Source of the DNA: Phoronis australis
Taxonomy: Eukaryota > Phoronida > Phoronidae
Assembly (NCBI GenBank): GCA_002633005.1
Contig: NMRA01000051.1
Span: 685,273 to 749,272 of the forward strand
DNA: 64,000 bases
Direction of reading: 5' to 3'
Part shown: positions 1-12,089 of the stretch, piece by piece
Layout: each line of letters opens with the position of its first letter
Numbering within the stretch: the first letter of the stretch is position 1
Translations under genes and position numbers: made by a program
The notes under the pieces: generated by a model
Told to the model about the DNA's origin: nothing
Database searches by the model: none
Seen by the model: only the letters and a program-made list of their open reading frames with translations

Positions 1-20
1 TATCTCAAAGGCACAAATAC

Positions 21-130
21 CGTAAAGTCTCCGTCTTCGCAGAAGGAGTCCATTGGACTGTAGGTTCCCTTCCAGGTTTGCACGTGCATGTTACATTGAA
101 ACTTTGGGGCAACCAAGTCTTTGTACAAGT
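21..130 (-). CDS. DNase II gene B exon 6, last exon in the window
   Basis: Encodes DLYKDLVAPKFQC to DGDFT, ending at ACG|GTATTT. Bases 1-20 are the start of the next intron. The reading frame comes from the splice phase with exon 5. Confidence 0.83.
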
Positions 131-3100
131 CTGAAAGTCACGACAAAGTTCAGGTTCTAGGGAACAGGAAAGGAAGGTAAGTGAAATAAAATAAAATAGA
201 ATAAAACAGAATATACATGTAAAAGGTACGTCGGTTTCAAACTTTTGATTTAAATTCAAAGACCTGGAGCTCAAAAAGTTGGTGACAAATTGTGGTTATG
301 ACACTTATATTTCGGCGTAAGTTTACGGAATGTTACATTTTTAAGGCAACGTCTGCTCTTATCGGCCTTTAACAACGAAAAGTCTCGCTTAAGTTTTGCT
401 ACAAAAAGATATTGTTTGATTCATATTCGGGGACAATTGATCCTGCATATATGAAATAGCCGCGGTTGTAATCGTTTGTTTTTCTAAGTCTATTAAGCAC
501 GATGTGAGTGTGTCTGATATTACAGTACAGTTGTAGGATATTAGTAAAGGAGCCATTGTCTTGAAACTTGATTGGCAACCTATGAATGAACGCTTGAGAC
601 CTTGAACATTATGAGAACCATTTCTGAAATGGCCATATAGCAATTATTACACAGACTACGCACAGAATGTCGTCTCACAATCCAGACCAATGCACATTTC
701 TACATGTGCGGAACGAGTTAAGCCATTTCATAATGCCTATATTTTCCCTAACAAACAGAATCATCTAAACAGAATTGCAATTAGAAGATTTTTACATCAT
801 ACCCAACCCATTTTCCATTTTTCCAGATTTTGCAAAATTGATAAACTGCACGCCACCAAGTGATGTCATTTCCGCTATGTGACTGTCGACGTCCATGAAG
901 AAATGATTATGCGGGTCTTTCATCAAGTCGTTCATGTGACCATTGTTTTTGTCTTCTGCAAACGCCTTGGGATATCGATAGGCGTATATCTTCGGGTGAT
1001 TCTGCTTGAGTTGTCGTCCTGAATAAATAAAATGAAATACACACATGTGGCCAAAACAAACCTTACTCTAAGATACTTGTGAGGATTTACGATATTAGGA
1101 ACCGTATGTGAAATTGTGACCCTTCTATAGTCCCGTTTTTTCCACGATAGATGAGAGCAGTTGGATATGAATGTGACTGAGCCTCAACTTAATATTTTTT
1201 CTCGTATTAACCTTTTCGTAATCGAACATTTCTCACTGTTGTCGTACAATCCATATGAATTCATTCGTATATTTACAACACCGGATTCTCGATCATGACT
1301 CTTTAACTGATCTTCGAAGTCAAGCTCGAACTCAAACTCCAAATGAGCGATCATATTGCTGCAGAAATTTATCAGCAAACTTCAGCACCCATCACCAAAG
1401 ATATGGCAGTAGCACATAAAATTAAGCTCGTTGTCAATTTGACCGATATTGAATATTCCACAAATTCTATCACTCTCGGTTAGCCAATGATAAACTTCGT
1501 AGCCAATTAGTCTCTGACAAATGCTGAAAGGATTAAATGTTCGTCACCCAGTCCGTCTACCCATACATGTAACTCTCCTAAGCCGTGAGTATGCAAAAGC
1601 ATCTTTACAGAATGTGTCCAGTAAAGACGATGCCATCGTCTCTACTTAGCAGAAGAGTCGCTGATTCTCCATAGGGCATCCGTACACCGGAAGCTTTTCG
1701 GTGAATTATGCCGCACACCGATTAAACCATCAAGGTCGAGTTGCTATAAATACCTTTTTGCGCATGAAGATACACGCTATGAGACCGTCAATGTCTTTAA
1801 TTCCTTCTAACTCGAACATATACTCAGGTACTCGATTTTTTCGACGTCATACATGTACCCCTGGCGCGTGCAATGTAGAATGGTCAGTTGCCGATTAGGA
1901 CAACTAAACAAAGGACTACTAGATAAAAAGTTTGATTAGGGGAGTATTTGTTCGAGTTGGAAAGAATATATACATCGACGACATCCCATGGTGTACCTCT
2001 ACGCGCAAAAGCTACTTATACCTACGACACTCTCATGTTTTAATCAGTGTGAGGCACAATTCGTTGAAAAGCTTCCGGTGTATGGAGGCCCTATTGGAAA
2101 ATCACCATCTCTACATGTATACTGTTGAGTAGAAACGGAGGCACTATGGCCAGCAGTCACAAACCACTGCTGTTCACAAGTGGTGACTTTGCTTGCAGTT
2201 TTTGCAAGTAGCGGTTTTCAAAGAAATTTCATGAAATGTGGAATGTGCGACCTTCACAATAGTTTAAAAACATTAATGGGTTATAAAATAATCCTCCTCT
2301 GTTCTGTTCACGTTAGCTGCACTATAACTAGCAACCCAAAATCGATGAAATTTGTCGATAAAAAGACCACAATCAAAATGGAGACTTCGACGTCGGTTTT
2401 CGGCTCCGCCAGGTTGAGATCTCGAGGGTCGGTCTCGTTTATAATTCAACCAACGGCATTTAAGTACAAACTGTTTAGTTTTTTCCTATATTCACTGTAA
2501 TTTGCCAGTTTTTAGAAAATTCTGCTCCAAGCACGTACAGTTTTCGTTGCAGCTCAATTGGAGTGTCTCCAATCAACACATCATCAACAAAAGTTAGATA
2601 ATGCACAATGAGCATTAACAAAGATTCCTCTGACACCACACTCTCCTAAATTAGAGACTAAACCACTCACAAACAAGAAGAATGACCATGGGCTTAGATT
2701 GCATACTTGCCCAACACCGGTTTTGCATAATAAGCATTAAAAAGTCTCGGTGGATTCTGATGGAGAAACGAATGTTGTAAAATGAAAACATAACGACGGA
2801 CTGTGAGAAGGATCTTAAGTTCTAAAACGCAGAACTCAACGAGGATGAGAACGACTTTTTAGATAAACATTGTGTCTTTGTAGCCGTAGGTTTACTCATC
2901 TCTAATGAAAGCAGTTGCCAATATTTCATGATGGCATTGATGATATATGAGTGAAAAATATAATCTCTACAATTTTATTATGTAAAGAATCGATTTCAAA
3001 ACAGGATAATGTGCTTACCAAGGGTATCCAGTACGTCGTAGGCCATGCTTATGCAGAGAAACGTCTGTGCTTTCGACAAACCCGAGTGTGGGTAGCAGTA

Positions 3101-6100
3101 GCCTTCACTGGTCGGGAAGTTTGGTAAGGAATGAATCATCCAAAATCCCGTATTTTTATCGAATGCAGAGAATCCTACACGATAAAAACGCCACTGTTCG
3201 TCACCTTTGGTTAATTGCGAGTGCTCGTTACACATGTAGTTATTAATTCGTCATCTCTTGTCAAAGTGAAAACGACAATATAAGACAACTTAACAAGAGT
3301 GACACAAAAAGTATTAAAATGTAACATTAATATCTGCATTCGGTAATAATGGTCAGAACGATTTGTCTTTTTACTCATCTTCACATCACATGATCTAGAA
3401 TGAAGTCTGTAAAGATTTCTGTTCCGCCCCGGTACCGAACAGGGGGCTTTCTACAAATTGTGATTTGACCAACAAATATGTTATGCAAGGAGACTAATAA
3501 CTCTTACGTGTATCGTATCAATCCGTTGATCGTGATACACTTCATACGAGGTCTATTCTCTTCAGTGTCCGAGATAAATGAGTGAGGAAGTCTTTGACGT
3601 ATACACGCGTATAAACCCACGGGACATTAATAAGGAAATGAAGATGCGCCTGTGTGACGCATGTGCCTTCATCATATGCGAAACATTTGAGTAAAAGCAA
3701 GGTTTGCAACCCACTACAGAAGTTTTGCAATAGACATACCTTTAGCATGCGCCCATGTGGGTCCCACGGATTTCTTGTCACTGGACTCGCAACTTGTAGG
3801 TTGTGTGGGGTACTGGTCACTGTATATGAAATACATCGACTCCTGTGCAAGATTTAGATATATTAAACGTTTTAAATAAACATAATTGTACGTAACTACG
3901 GTTATGTAGGACCTTGGGAAAATGTTCAAAGTTTTATAACTTCGGAACATCATATCTCAAAAAAATCGGTTGTAATAAAAAAAAAAATGCTTGATGCCAT
4001 ATTTTGCACTATTCTCCACTATTTGCCCAATTTGCACTAGAGACTTTTAGGGCTTTTATCACAGAATGTGACGGTGTTTAAACGAAAACATAATGACATC
4101 TCATCCTGAACATTTACATCAAATGAATTTTGATCGTCGGTGCAACTGATACTGTTGTTTTGCATTTAATGAACCTTTCCCTTTCCCTGAATAATCCTAA
4201 CGTGACCTTAGTAACGTCAGATTGGTAAAAAGACAAATATCAAACTTCACCGGCTTTCTACTTTCAGAAAATATACAATTTTGTTGATTTAAAATTTTTA
4301 GTTTTGTAGATATTTGGCTTAGTGAGCAGAATCGCCAACAAGGATCTACATAGCCATTATAATCTATTCAAACACAGGTTGGGTAATAAAAATGCTAGGA
4401 GCGGACAAAAGAGCCACTGTGAGTTATGTAACATCTGTCTGGGTCGTGTTGCTTTGATTCGATCGATTACCCAAGGTAAACATTAAAGTTTTAACCCCTA
4501 AAAGTTTAGGTAAAATCGTTGTGGGTAGTATCAAAGGAGCAATAGCATGAAGCTCGTAATCGACAATATTCTATATTACAGAGTTACGTTAAGAAGCTAA
4601 AATTACACAACATATGATTTACGAACAAAACTACAGATGAAACAATTTTGAGAAAAGACATACAATATGTATATAGTGCTTATTACGGTAAGTTATAAAA
4701 CCCAGTTACAGGTACCACAATGCGAGCTGCTAGCCGACTGGTTGACTCAAGTCATTGCTAAACATTCCCGGTTTATTGCAAAAAGAGATTTCTCACAGGA
4801 AAACTTGCTACGTGAATAATGAGATTGTCTGAGTGAAGATCTGAGTTGCTGAAGTTCATTAGTAGTGCTGGTCGTGTATCAAGGAGACGTCTTCAGTTTA
4901 TGGCCGTAAAATCATTTTGGGATTTATTGTTGGGATGGGATAGAGTTGGATTTTGTAGCTCCGACCCGAAGACCCACAGAACAGCAAAATCCAGTGTGTT
5001 TTTATTTTGTTACAAATTGTAAATTGTCGCCGTTGTATGCCAGACTTTTGCGGAACTCTTTATGACTTTGCCATTAGAATACGCTTTAAATAATAAACTG
5101 TAAAGTTGTGCGATTTTTGTTTATCTATGAAGCGTTTGGCTGCCACTGCAGAGCAAGTGGAATCGATTCGTTGTTGTCTACTGTCCTTCTTCATAAAATC
5201 AGTACTGTTCTCGTCGAGAATGCCCTTTTAAATTGTGTAAATTGAACGCGTGCAGTAGCGTGCAGAGGTTTGGTGATGCCCGGGGCCATTTTGAATTGGA
5301 TATCCACCTCTGTCTATGCAGCTGCATGAACCGTAGTACTAAGAAAGCTAAAAAGAATATGAAACATTAAGAAATGATTTAATTTATCTACAAATCAGTT
5401 CCAAACCCTTATTCATAGTGAAGAGGTGCCCAAAACCCGATGTCGATGCCCCTGGGGCCGTCGAACCGTTGCCCCCCACTTCTGCCTGCTACTGAACACG
5501 TATGCTAGTATTTATAGGAAGTGCTAAAGGGTGTTAAACGAGTACCTCTCTGTACGTAATATACTTAATCAACGCGTACCTTTGTTTAATTAACGCGTAA
5601 TTTTAGTTCTTAAACGGTCATAGTTTTGCTCTCATTCAACACATACTTTTGCTTAATCAACGCGTAGTTTTAATCAATCAACGTGCACATTTAGTCCGTT
5701 AATATAGTCCAAACACGGCCCGTGATCTTAATCTCAAAATGGCGAAAGACTTGGCTAAATGGGTGCAAGTCAACTTTTTTAATGTTGCAAATTCTTATCT
5801 TTGACCACGTAAATGATGACGCCGTTAACTTTGTTGGGAACAAATGCGCTTCGAACTATGTTGATTAGGTAAAACTAAGTTTTGATTAAGAAAAAGTGCG
5901 CGTTGAATGACAGCAGAACTACAATCGTTTAAGAACTAAAAGTGTGCCTTGATTAAGTAAAACTACACGTTGATGAAGTAAAACTACTCGTTTATTAAGC
6001 ATTGCCATTCGTCGATTATGCACATTTCAATGCGCAGAAAGGTGATTATTTGAGAACCCTTTGACGCTTCATATATTTAGACACGTAAACTGTAAATCAT

Positions 6101-9100
6101 GACGATAACGTATGATCGAAGGTTTTGGAGGCAACTAATGAGTAAAGGACCTTTTCAGCGCTTAGTAGTGGCATGTAAAACCTTTCACTGGTTGTAATTA
6201 TCGCCTTGCTATTTGCATGTACTCTCGTGAATCAGAATTAACGACCGTACATGTAAGTTATATGGAACAATTTTCACATTCTGGTCTAATATCCCTCTCC
6301 ATTGACTTGAAATCACTTAAGGGATTCTCGGGAGTGATTCTAACTGGGTTTCACGTCACCGCCCTGTCAGTTATATACATACTTAGGACCTTGTGGTGCG
6401 TGGTTGAACACTGCACGGCCAATTTGTTCTAATCGACGGAGCTTAAGTGTTTTGCTTCACAATCATCGGACTGGCTCAAATTTAATGGAAGAGAATAATG
6501 AATGGAACATTTTCTCACCTCGGACCCCTGATTGTCATAAATCTGCCCCACTGTGTGAGCGATGGCGTGCCCTTGGGGGTTTGTAAGGTCATTATCTGAA
6601 AACCGCCAGGTGGAGTTCCTGACATCCATATAGTAATACCTGGAGCTCTCTGGCAGCTTGTAAGCGATGAACCTAAGGGAAGACACATGATGAAGTCGTT
6701 TTATTCATGTTTGATGTTGTTTCTATCCTCGATTCTCTAAGGTCAATACGATATAATAACGGCAAACGACATTCGGTCCGTCCAGAGTGTAAAACATCCA
6801 ATATTTCTGAGGGGATTTCGCCCGAAACTTCCCCAAAACTAGTTTCCTAAATTTTAGGCCGTTCTTCATTTTAATGCACCAAAATAGTGAAATGTTACAC
6901 TATCTGCAATTTCTTTTCAGTTTCATCGGTGTACGTCTCCTAGATTTCAAAGACCAAAGCCCAGCCATTCACCGGACTGCAGGAAAATGGGCATAGCTGG
7001 AAGTCTCTGATGCTACATCGATTTTCTAAGTCGCTGGCACAAACAGTTCTCGCTTGAAAAAAATGTATTGAAAACAAAATTCGTTCTAGATGTTGAATTT
7101 TTTCTCCACCGGTTTTCAAAATCCGGTGGTATGAGTGTATTCTCATGAACTGCTGCAAAATGTTTTCAATTGTTAGTCGTAGAAAAATCTAGCAACAAAG
7201 AACAGACCTAGAATCAGTGTTACTTGCTTTTCTCGAGTCTTTTGCAAGTCAAAAAAACACATGGTATGAACGTGTAATATCTCTACCGGTAATGAAGGCG
7301 AGAACAGTGTAGCAATATTTGCTTAGATCATAAAATCAGCACTTAGTTTGGAGTGGCAATTTGATCGATGACAGGATTTGGCACAAAATAAACATTTTTC
7401 ACAGATTCATGATTTTACATTTTGACGGTTTTTATGTGTTTTAGTATCCCTGCAGGCGTGATCGTTGAAGCAATTAAGAATATAAAAGATGAGAATGTGA
7501 AATTTACCAATCAACAGGCTTTCCTTCTTCGTCAAGACATTGTATAGAGTCTAGGCCTCGTGTTACTACGACAACTGAGCTCCAAATTATATAGAGAATA
7601 CATCCAAAGCAGAGGTTTGTCATCGTTATCGTGTGTACAAGTTCTCTTTGTCCAAGAATAACGTTCTGATGTCGTTTGGGTCCTTAGTATATATACATGA
7701 AACTTGTTGACACAGTCCCCTTTTTATGAGCTTTGCAATAACATGGGAATTTGCACTGTTAATGCTTCAGGTCTCCCAAACAATATACCAACCGAAAACT
7801 CTAATGTACTTGTCTTGGAGCGTTTTAGACTTGTTTACCAGCAATGAATACCGATACAATACATCGCCATCAATGGCACAAAACTGTGGTCAGCTCACCC
7901 ACGTACACACGTACTCAGATAACCAATACATTGCTTTCACAGCCAATCAGTGGTAGACTGAAGCGCAGATGCTGGCGAACGCAGTTCATCACTTGTTGCT
8001 TTATACCCCTGTCGTGTACTGACCGAAACTTTGTCTTGGATAAACAGGGAACCTTTTGCAAATGCGCTCATCATTGGTCCTCCTGCCTCTTCTAGACTTT
8101 AACTAACATACGGATTTGTATTGGTAAACCGCGTTGAAAAAATAAATGATAACCTAAATAAATTGCAATCTGTAGGGAAATACATCGTGCACAAAACTAA
8201 CATTAACTACAACTGTACAATGTATTTTATCAACGCTAAAGATTTCGAGGTACGCAAAGCGTTCGTGTTGCATGAGCTCAACCGGAGAGGATATTTTCAT
8301 GTTTGTGTTTATGTCAATCACACATGCAAATACCACATGCAGTTTGCGATTTGCTTTAAAGTGGTCGTCTTTCCCTTTAAGCATATACAAGCGAATGAAT
8401 AAAAATTGAAGCAAAAAAATCACGAATTTATGACGGCAAGTAAGTCTCCGAGATAGCCAACTCGCAGGTGGTCTATTTTCCAATCACTCCAACTTGTTTA
8501 CAGTCAGTCGTCCTACTTCAAACAAACGTATACCCAGTAATACGAATGCAGTTACCACTTACGCTAAAAAAATACTTTGGAGTGTTGATATGTAGCACTA
8601 CTTTATTTTTATTAAGGTGTCAAATGTATTTATTCATTAAAGTATTTATGCCCTTGAAAACATATGAGTTTCAGCATTTCAATGTCCAACGTATAAACAG
8701 TATTGCATGCATCACAGTTAGCCTCCTATATTTTCAATTGCTTACTTTTAATGTGTAGTATTGCACGGTACAGTATTATATTGTACATGACGGGGTTGTG
8801 TCAAAGCATTAATTTATTAGCTGAATTGAAATTAAAAACGACCTTCGAATTGCAGCTTTAATTCCGGTAAACGTAAATAAATTATAAATTTCTTCTGGCG
8901 AGTTCACTTTACAAACAGGAATCCATTCGAAGTTTCCAACCCTTTGTGGGCACTTTTACGAACCCTCTATACGGGAATATCGCACGACACGTGGACATTA
9001 TTTACAGAGCTGTGCTTTTAGCGTGGCTTTTGAGACTTTCCATGCAAGAGCGCCAGGTAACAAGAAAATATTACCCTGATTATAAGCACAATTTTTAATC

Positions 9101-9865
9101 TTAAAAGTGAAGATGTACAATATTGTAGGTTCACGTCGTTCCCCTGATCCAGAGAACGGAGACCCAACTAAGAAGCTGCGTGCTCTGTCGGGCATTCAAT
9201 CGCATACGACCTGCCAAGTTTCGAACCTGGAAAAGGACAACCCATCACTCTTACTACGAAACCTAGATAAGCAAATGAATCTGCAAACCTGTTCATGTAG
9301 ATGTATGGGCGACAACTGTTAATTTGCTATCTGTGACGTTAGGAAGTGCGAATACGGCTTCAGTTTCACAAAATTCAAATAAGTGCACAAGTTATGAAAG
9401 TGTTCTAATGCGGTTAATTTGTGTGAATTATAATGCCAGGGTTTCACCTAACATTCTTTTCATTCTTAATCCTGCATGCATTGTTAGACAAATTGTTGCA
9501 TTACCATAGACACAGACTCCCGCGTTATGGAAATAACACCGTTACCTCTATCAAACTCAATTTTAAGCGTTACGTTAATTAGAGCCTTCTAATTTTCAGG
9601 TCGCGACCAGTTTTCTTTCTCATAACTTGAGACATTAACAATGCAATTTTACTGATCAATCTCGCGCGGCCATTCAGACAGGTTTAAACGTTACGAAAGA
9701 AATTCGAGTTTCCGTTGTTCATTAAATTACAAAATGTTGAATTTACCAATCCACCGGTTGTCCATCTTCGTCAAGACACTGTATGTTGCGGTCTAAACTT
9801 CGTGTTGCAACCACAACTGAGCTTAAAATTATACAAATTGCTCGTCCAAAACGCAGATTCGTCAT
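21..9865 (-). CDS. DNase II, gene B, 3' end outside the window
   Basis: Exons: first exon 9865-9747 (1a) or 7623-7508 (1b), then 6672-6519, 3842-3740, 3174-3019, 1018-803 and 130-21. These give about 285 residues, up to the point where gene A has exon 7. The HSKW-bearing exon and the C-terminal exon must lie before base 1. Visible landmarks: VDWFIAYKLP, WAHAKG (first HxK), GFWMIHSLPNFP, INFAKSGK. There are no stops or frameshifts, all splice sites are GT-AG, and phases match gene A. Sequence divergence from gene A is spread over the exons, for example KSSRYYYMDV against ESSRYYYMDV, which suggests two working paralogues. As a DNase II it should be a secreted or lysosomal acid nuclease. Whether catalysis is intact cannot be judged without the missing exon. 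Confidence 0.9.
803..1018 (-). CDS. DNase II gene B exon 5
   Basis: Encodes RQLKQNHPKIYAYRYP through INFAKSGKMENG. Acceptor ATTCAG|GACGAC, donor TTGG|GTATGA. It has 216 nt, as in gene A. Confidence 0.92.
1620..2140. mobile_element. Inverted-repeat MITE-like element in gene B intron 5... 4/5 interval
   Basis: Left arm around 1620-1715 contains CACCGGAAGCTTTTC; right arm around 2050-2130 contains its complement GAAAAGCTTCCGGTG, with further matching sequence on both sides. It lies between exons 4 and 5 of gene B. A related arm fragment with AAAGCATCCGGCATATGGAG is at 18856-18930. The short ORFs inside are not credible genes. Confidence 0.55.
3019..3174 (-). CDS. DNase II gene B exon 4
   Basis: Encodes FSAFDKNTGFWMIHSLP through QTFLCISMAYDVLDTL. 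Acceptor TGTAG|GATTCT, donor CTTG|GTAAGC. Confidence 0.92.
3740..3842 (-). CDS. DNase II gene B exon 3 (first HxK motif)
   Basis: Encodes ESMYFIYSDQYP to WAHAKG. Acceptor GCACAG|GAGTCG, donor AAAG|GTATGT. It carries the first catalytic-type His and Lys. Confidence 0.9.
5253..5494. mobile_element. 242-bp hAT-like MITE
   Basis: Ends CAGTAGCGTGCAGA and, as complement, CAGTAGCAGGCAGA. The flanking 8-mers AACGCGTG and AACACGTA may be a decayed 8-bp target duplication, typical of hAT elements. Located in intron 2 of gene B within DNA absent from the same intron of gene A. Confidence 0.5.
5526..6063. mobile_element. Inverted-repeat element built from short ATCAACGCGTA units
   Basis: The left half repeats variants of TTAATCAACGCGTA about five times; the right half carries the complement (GCGCGTTGATTAAG-like) about five times. 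Ends AAAGGGTGTTAAA and AAAGGGTTCTCAA form imperfect terminal inverted repeats. It is missing from the same intron of gene A. Confidence 0.5.
6519..6672 (-). CDS. DNase II gene B exon 2
   Basis: Encodes FIAYKLPESSRYYYMDV through QIYDNQGSE. Acceptor TTAG|GTTCAT, donor GAG|GTGAGA. Same length and phase as exon 2 of gene A. Confidence 0.92.
7508..7623 (-). CDS. DNase II gene B alternative first exon 1b
   Basis: A second complete first exon: ATG at 7623-7621, hydrophobic leader, CLDEEGKPVD, and a TG|GTAAAT donor with the same phase as exon 1a. Either exon 1 can be spliced to exon 2 at 6672 in frame. TATATATA at 7688-7695, about 70 bp upstream, could be its own TATA box. I found no equivalent in gene A. 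Confidence 0.72.
7688..7695 (-). promoter_or_regulatory. Possible TATA box for gene B exon 1b
   Basis: TATATATA lies 65-72 bp upstream of the exon 1b ATG on the minus strand, a reasonable distance for a TATA-dependent start with a short leader. The motif is palindromic and low in information, so this is only suggestive. Confidence 0.3.
9747..9865 (-). CDS. DNase II gene B first exon 1a
   Basis: ATG at 9865-9863, hydrophobic leader, CLDEDGQPVD, and a TG|GTAAAT donor in phase 2 that joins exon 2 correctly. It sits in the position equivalent to gene A exon 1, because the intron DNA on its 3' side (about 8.8-9.6 kb) aligns with 38.4-39.6 kb of gene A. A TTATAAG lies about 50 bp upstream. Confidence 0.75.
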
Positions 9866-9952
9866 CTTCGTCTGGTGCAGAAGTTCCTCCTATTCGCTAA
9901 AGACTGGTTCCTAGCTTATAAGAGCAGTTCTACTAATCCTGACGCCTTGGCC

Positions 9953-10895
9953 GTCTGCAGGTACATTATTACCTGTATATAAAAGAATTCTGTTGAATGT
10001 ACCCTCGTGTCAACAACCCTGGATAATACTTAGTGTGATAATATTCATTTATATGCGCTAACTGCGAAGCGATACCGAAGCTAGTTTACGGTGAAACAAC
10101 ACGGGTGAGCGGATGCATCTTTCTGCTGCATCTGTGGCAGCTTGTCACCCACCTTTACAGTTCAACATATTATGTAACTTTTGTAATTACCGATATCTGT
10201 AGTAGTTTAGTTTGTCATAATATATATGACCTTTTAACTCATCTACACGTGTTGTTTCATTGTAAACTAGCTTCGGTATCGCTTCGCAGTCAGCGCATAT
10301 AAAAATGTAAGCTATACTGCTTCGTCCTCATAATCATATTGTTTGGNAAGAAAGTAGTTCTGCTTGTCGCGTCAGCTGTTGGTATCATTATCTCGATTTA
10401 TGACCCACAACGCGTGACTGGACTAAGCCTTTTCAATTTAGCCGGTGGAGCGTGAGACCCCTGAGGTCCCAATCCAGTCCTCACGACAACTTCGCGTTAT
10501 GGTCTGCAGGTACATTATTACCTGTATATAAAAGAATTCGGTTGAATGTACCCTCGTGTCAACAACCCTGGATAATACTTAGTGTGATAATATTCATTTA
10601 TATGCGCTAACTGCGAAGCGATACCGAAGCTAGTTTACGGTGAAACAACACGGGTGAGCGGATGCATCTTTCTGCTGCATCTGTGGCAGCTTGTCACCCA
10701 CCTTTACAGTTCAACATATTATGTAACTTTTGTAATTACCGATATCTGTAGTAGTTTAGTTTGTCATAATATATATGACCTTTTAACTCATCTACACGTG
10801 TTGTTTCATTGTAAACTAGCTTCGGTATCGCTTCGCAGTCAGCGCATATAAAAATGTAAGCTATACTGCTTCGTCCTCATAATCATATTGTTTGG
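9953..10895. repeat. 394-bp direct duplication on either side of a single N
   Basis: Bases 9953-10346 and 10502-10895 are nearly identical; one difference was noticed, TTCTGTTG against TTCGGTTG. The first copy stops exactly at the N at 10347. Each copy holds a hairpin element with arms of about 56 bp around TATATGCGCTAACTGCGAAG (10048-10303 and 10597-10852). The identical 65-aa ORFs in the copies are by-products of the repeat. Confidence 0.85.
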
Positions 10896-11990
10896 ATTCT
10901 CGGGTCAGTGACCCTCTTTTTATTGGTTTAATTGAACCACGTAATCTCTTTGTCTCGTCGCAACACTGGGCCATCGTCCACACTTATCTCCAAAATTCAG
11001 TTTTCACTCAATTTCTCTTTCCCTCCCTCCCTCAAACCAATTTTCCAGTTTCTTCCCTGTTTATCCTTACATTCCCCATGTCGCTGTCCCGGTGTTGCTG
11101 TTATGCTTTCTATTCACCACTTATGTATACCTTCCTTGCTGCTTGGCAGATTGTCACCCACCTTTACAGTTCAACATATTATGTAACTTTTGTAATAACC
11201 GATATCTGAAGTAGTTTAGTTTGTCATAATACATATGACCTTTTATCTCTTACCACATATTTAGCGTGTCAGAGCCGTTACAACCGTTAAAGGAGCATGC
11301 CACCCAAAAAACAACTTAATTTGTATCAATTTACACCGAGTAATTCTACTCCATAACGACACATACGGTTGCGTTGCCTGACACCTGACGGCAGACGGAG
11401 GTGTTGAAATTATGCAATGACGTCATCGGTTTCACACGCAGTCTGTTCAGCAGTTCACAACACGGGTTACTGAAACCCTTAAAAGCACACCGAGTTCTTA
11501 TAAAAACGTGTTGGTGCATTTCGCTTTTACGGATTTATTGGTATTTGGACACACCGTAGCCTACAAAGTTCGGCAGGCCAATGGTCCGTAGCACTGAGGA
11601 GTTTGGGGTCTGTTCGGGATAATTTCGAATTATTTTCCGTGAGATACAGACAGGAGAACCTAGATCACTGTTGTTTAGACTTGTGATTTTTTTTAGTTCT
11701 TAACACAAAACGCTTGTTAGCCTGGCCAGTGGCTCGGAGCCCGATCAGGCCCGTCGCGGCCGGCCGGATTGACTCCGCATTATCCCCGCCAGTGGCTCGG
11801 AAACTGATCAGACATCACGAACATAAACCAGCCAAAGTTCAGTGGAAACTAAATTTCCAGTCAAAAAATACTATGCTAGTGAGCAAAAGTAATGTGCACC
11901 TGATTATGTTGGTGAATTAGCCACGAAATTGCAAATCTACTTACTCGTCGGGGGCTGCGAATTCAGGTTCCGTTTTGGCCACAGCAAGTT
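10896..11990. other. Repeat-derived DNA without a gene
   Basis: 10896-11260 continues the same dispersed repeat, with a relative at 24.70-25.17 kb (GTCACCCACCTTTA, TTTGTCATAATA and CTGGGCCATCGTCCA-like stretches are shared). 11280-11700 starts AAGGAGCATGCCACCC and looks like the edge of another element. No gene is supported. Confidence 0.5.
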
Positions 11991-12089
11991 TTACAGACTA
12001 TCAATTCGAACAGGAATACAGTGATGGAGAAATACTAGAAAGGCGCCGTGAACAAGCTCAGACAACGGAACGTATGGAGTTATTCGGTA
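11991..12089 (+). pseudogene. Possible exon fragment of a transposon-associated protein
   Basis: After TTTTACAG|A the frame reads YQFEQEYSDGEILERRREQ and ends at a GTAAGC donor. The YQFEPEYS-type start resembles the N-terminus of P2X7-C-terminal-like proteins found in many copies in invertebrate genomes. I see no following exon with the expected WCxCGxC motif. The call rests on one short motif. Confidence 0.25.

Noticed and set aside
8121-8483. Overlapping ORFs on both strands in intron 1 of gene B
   Set aside because: Mutual shadows in AT-rich intron DNA, not conserved in the matching gene A intron.
10105-10851. Two identical 65-aa ORFs as a duplicated small gene
   Set aside because: They lie in the hairpin repeat that is duplicated as a whole; diverged copies at 11.15 and 24.7 kb do not keep the frame.
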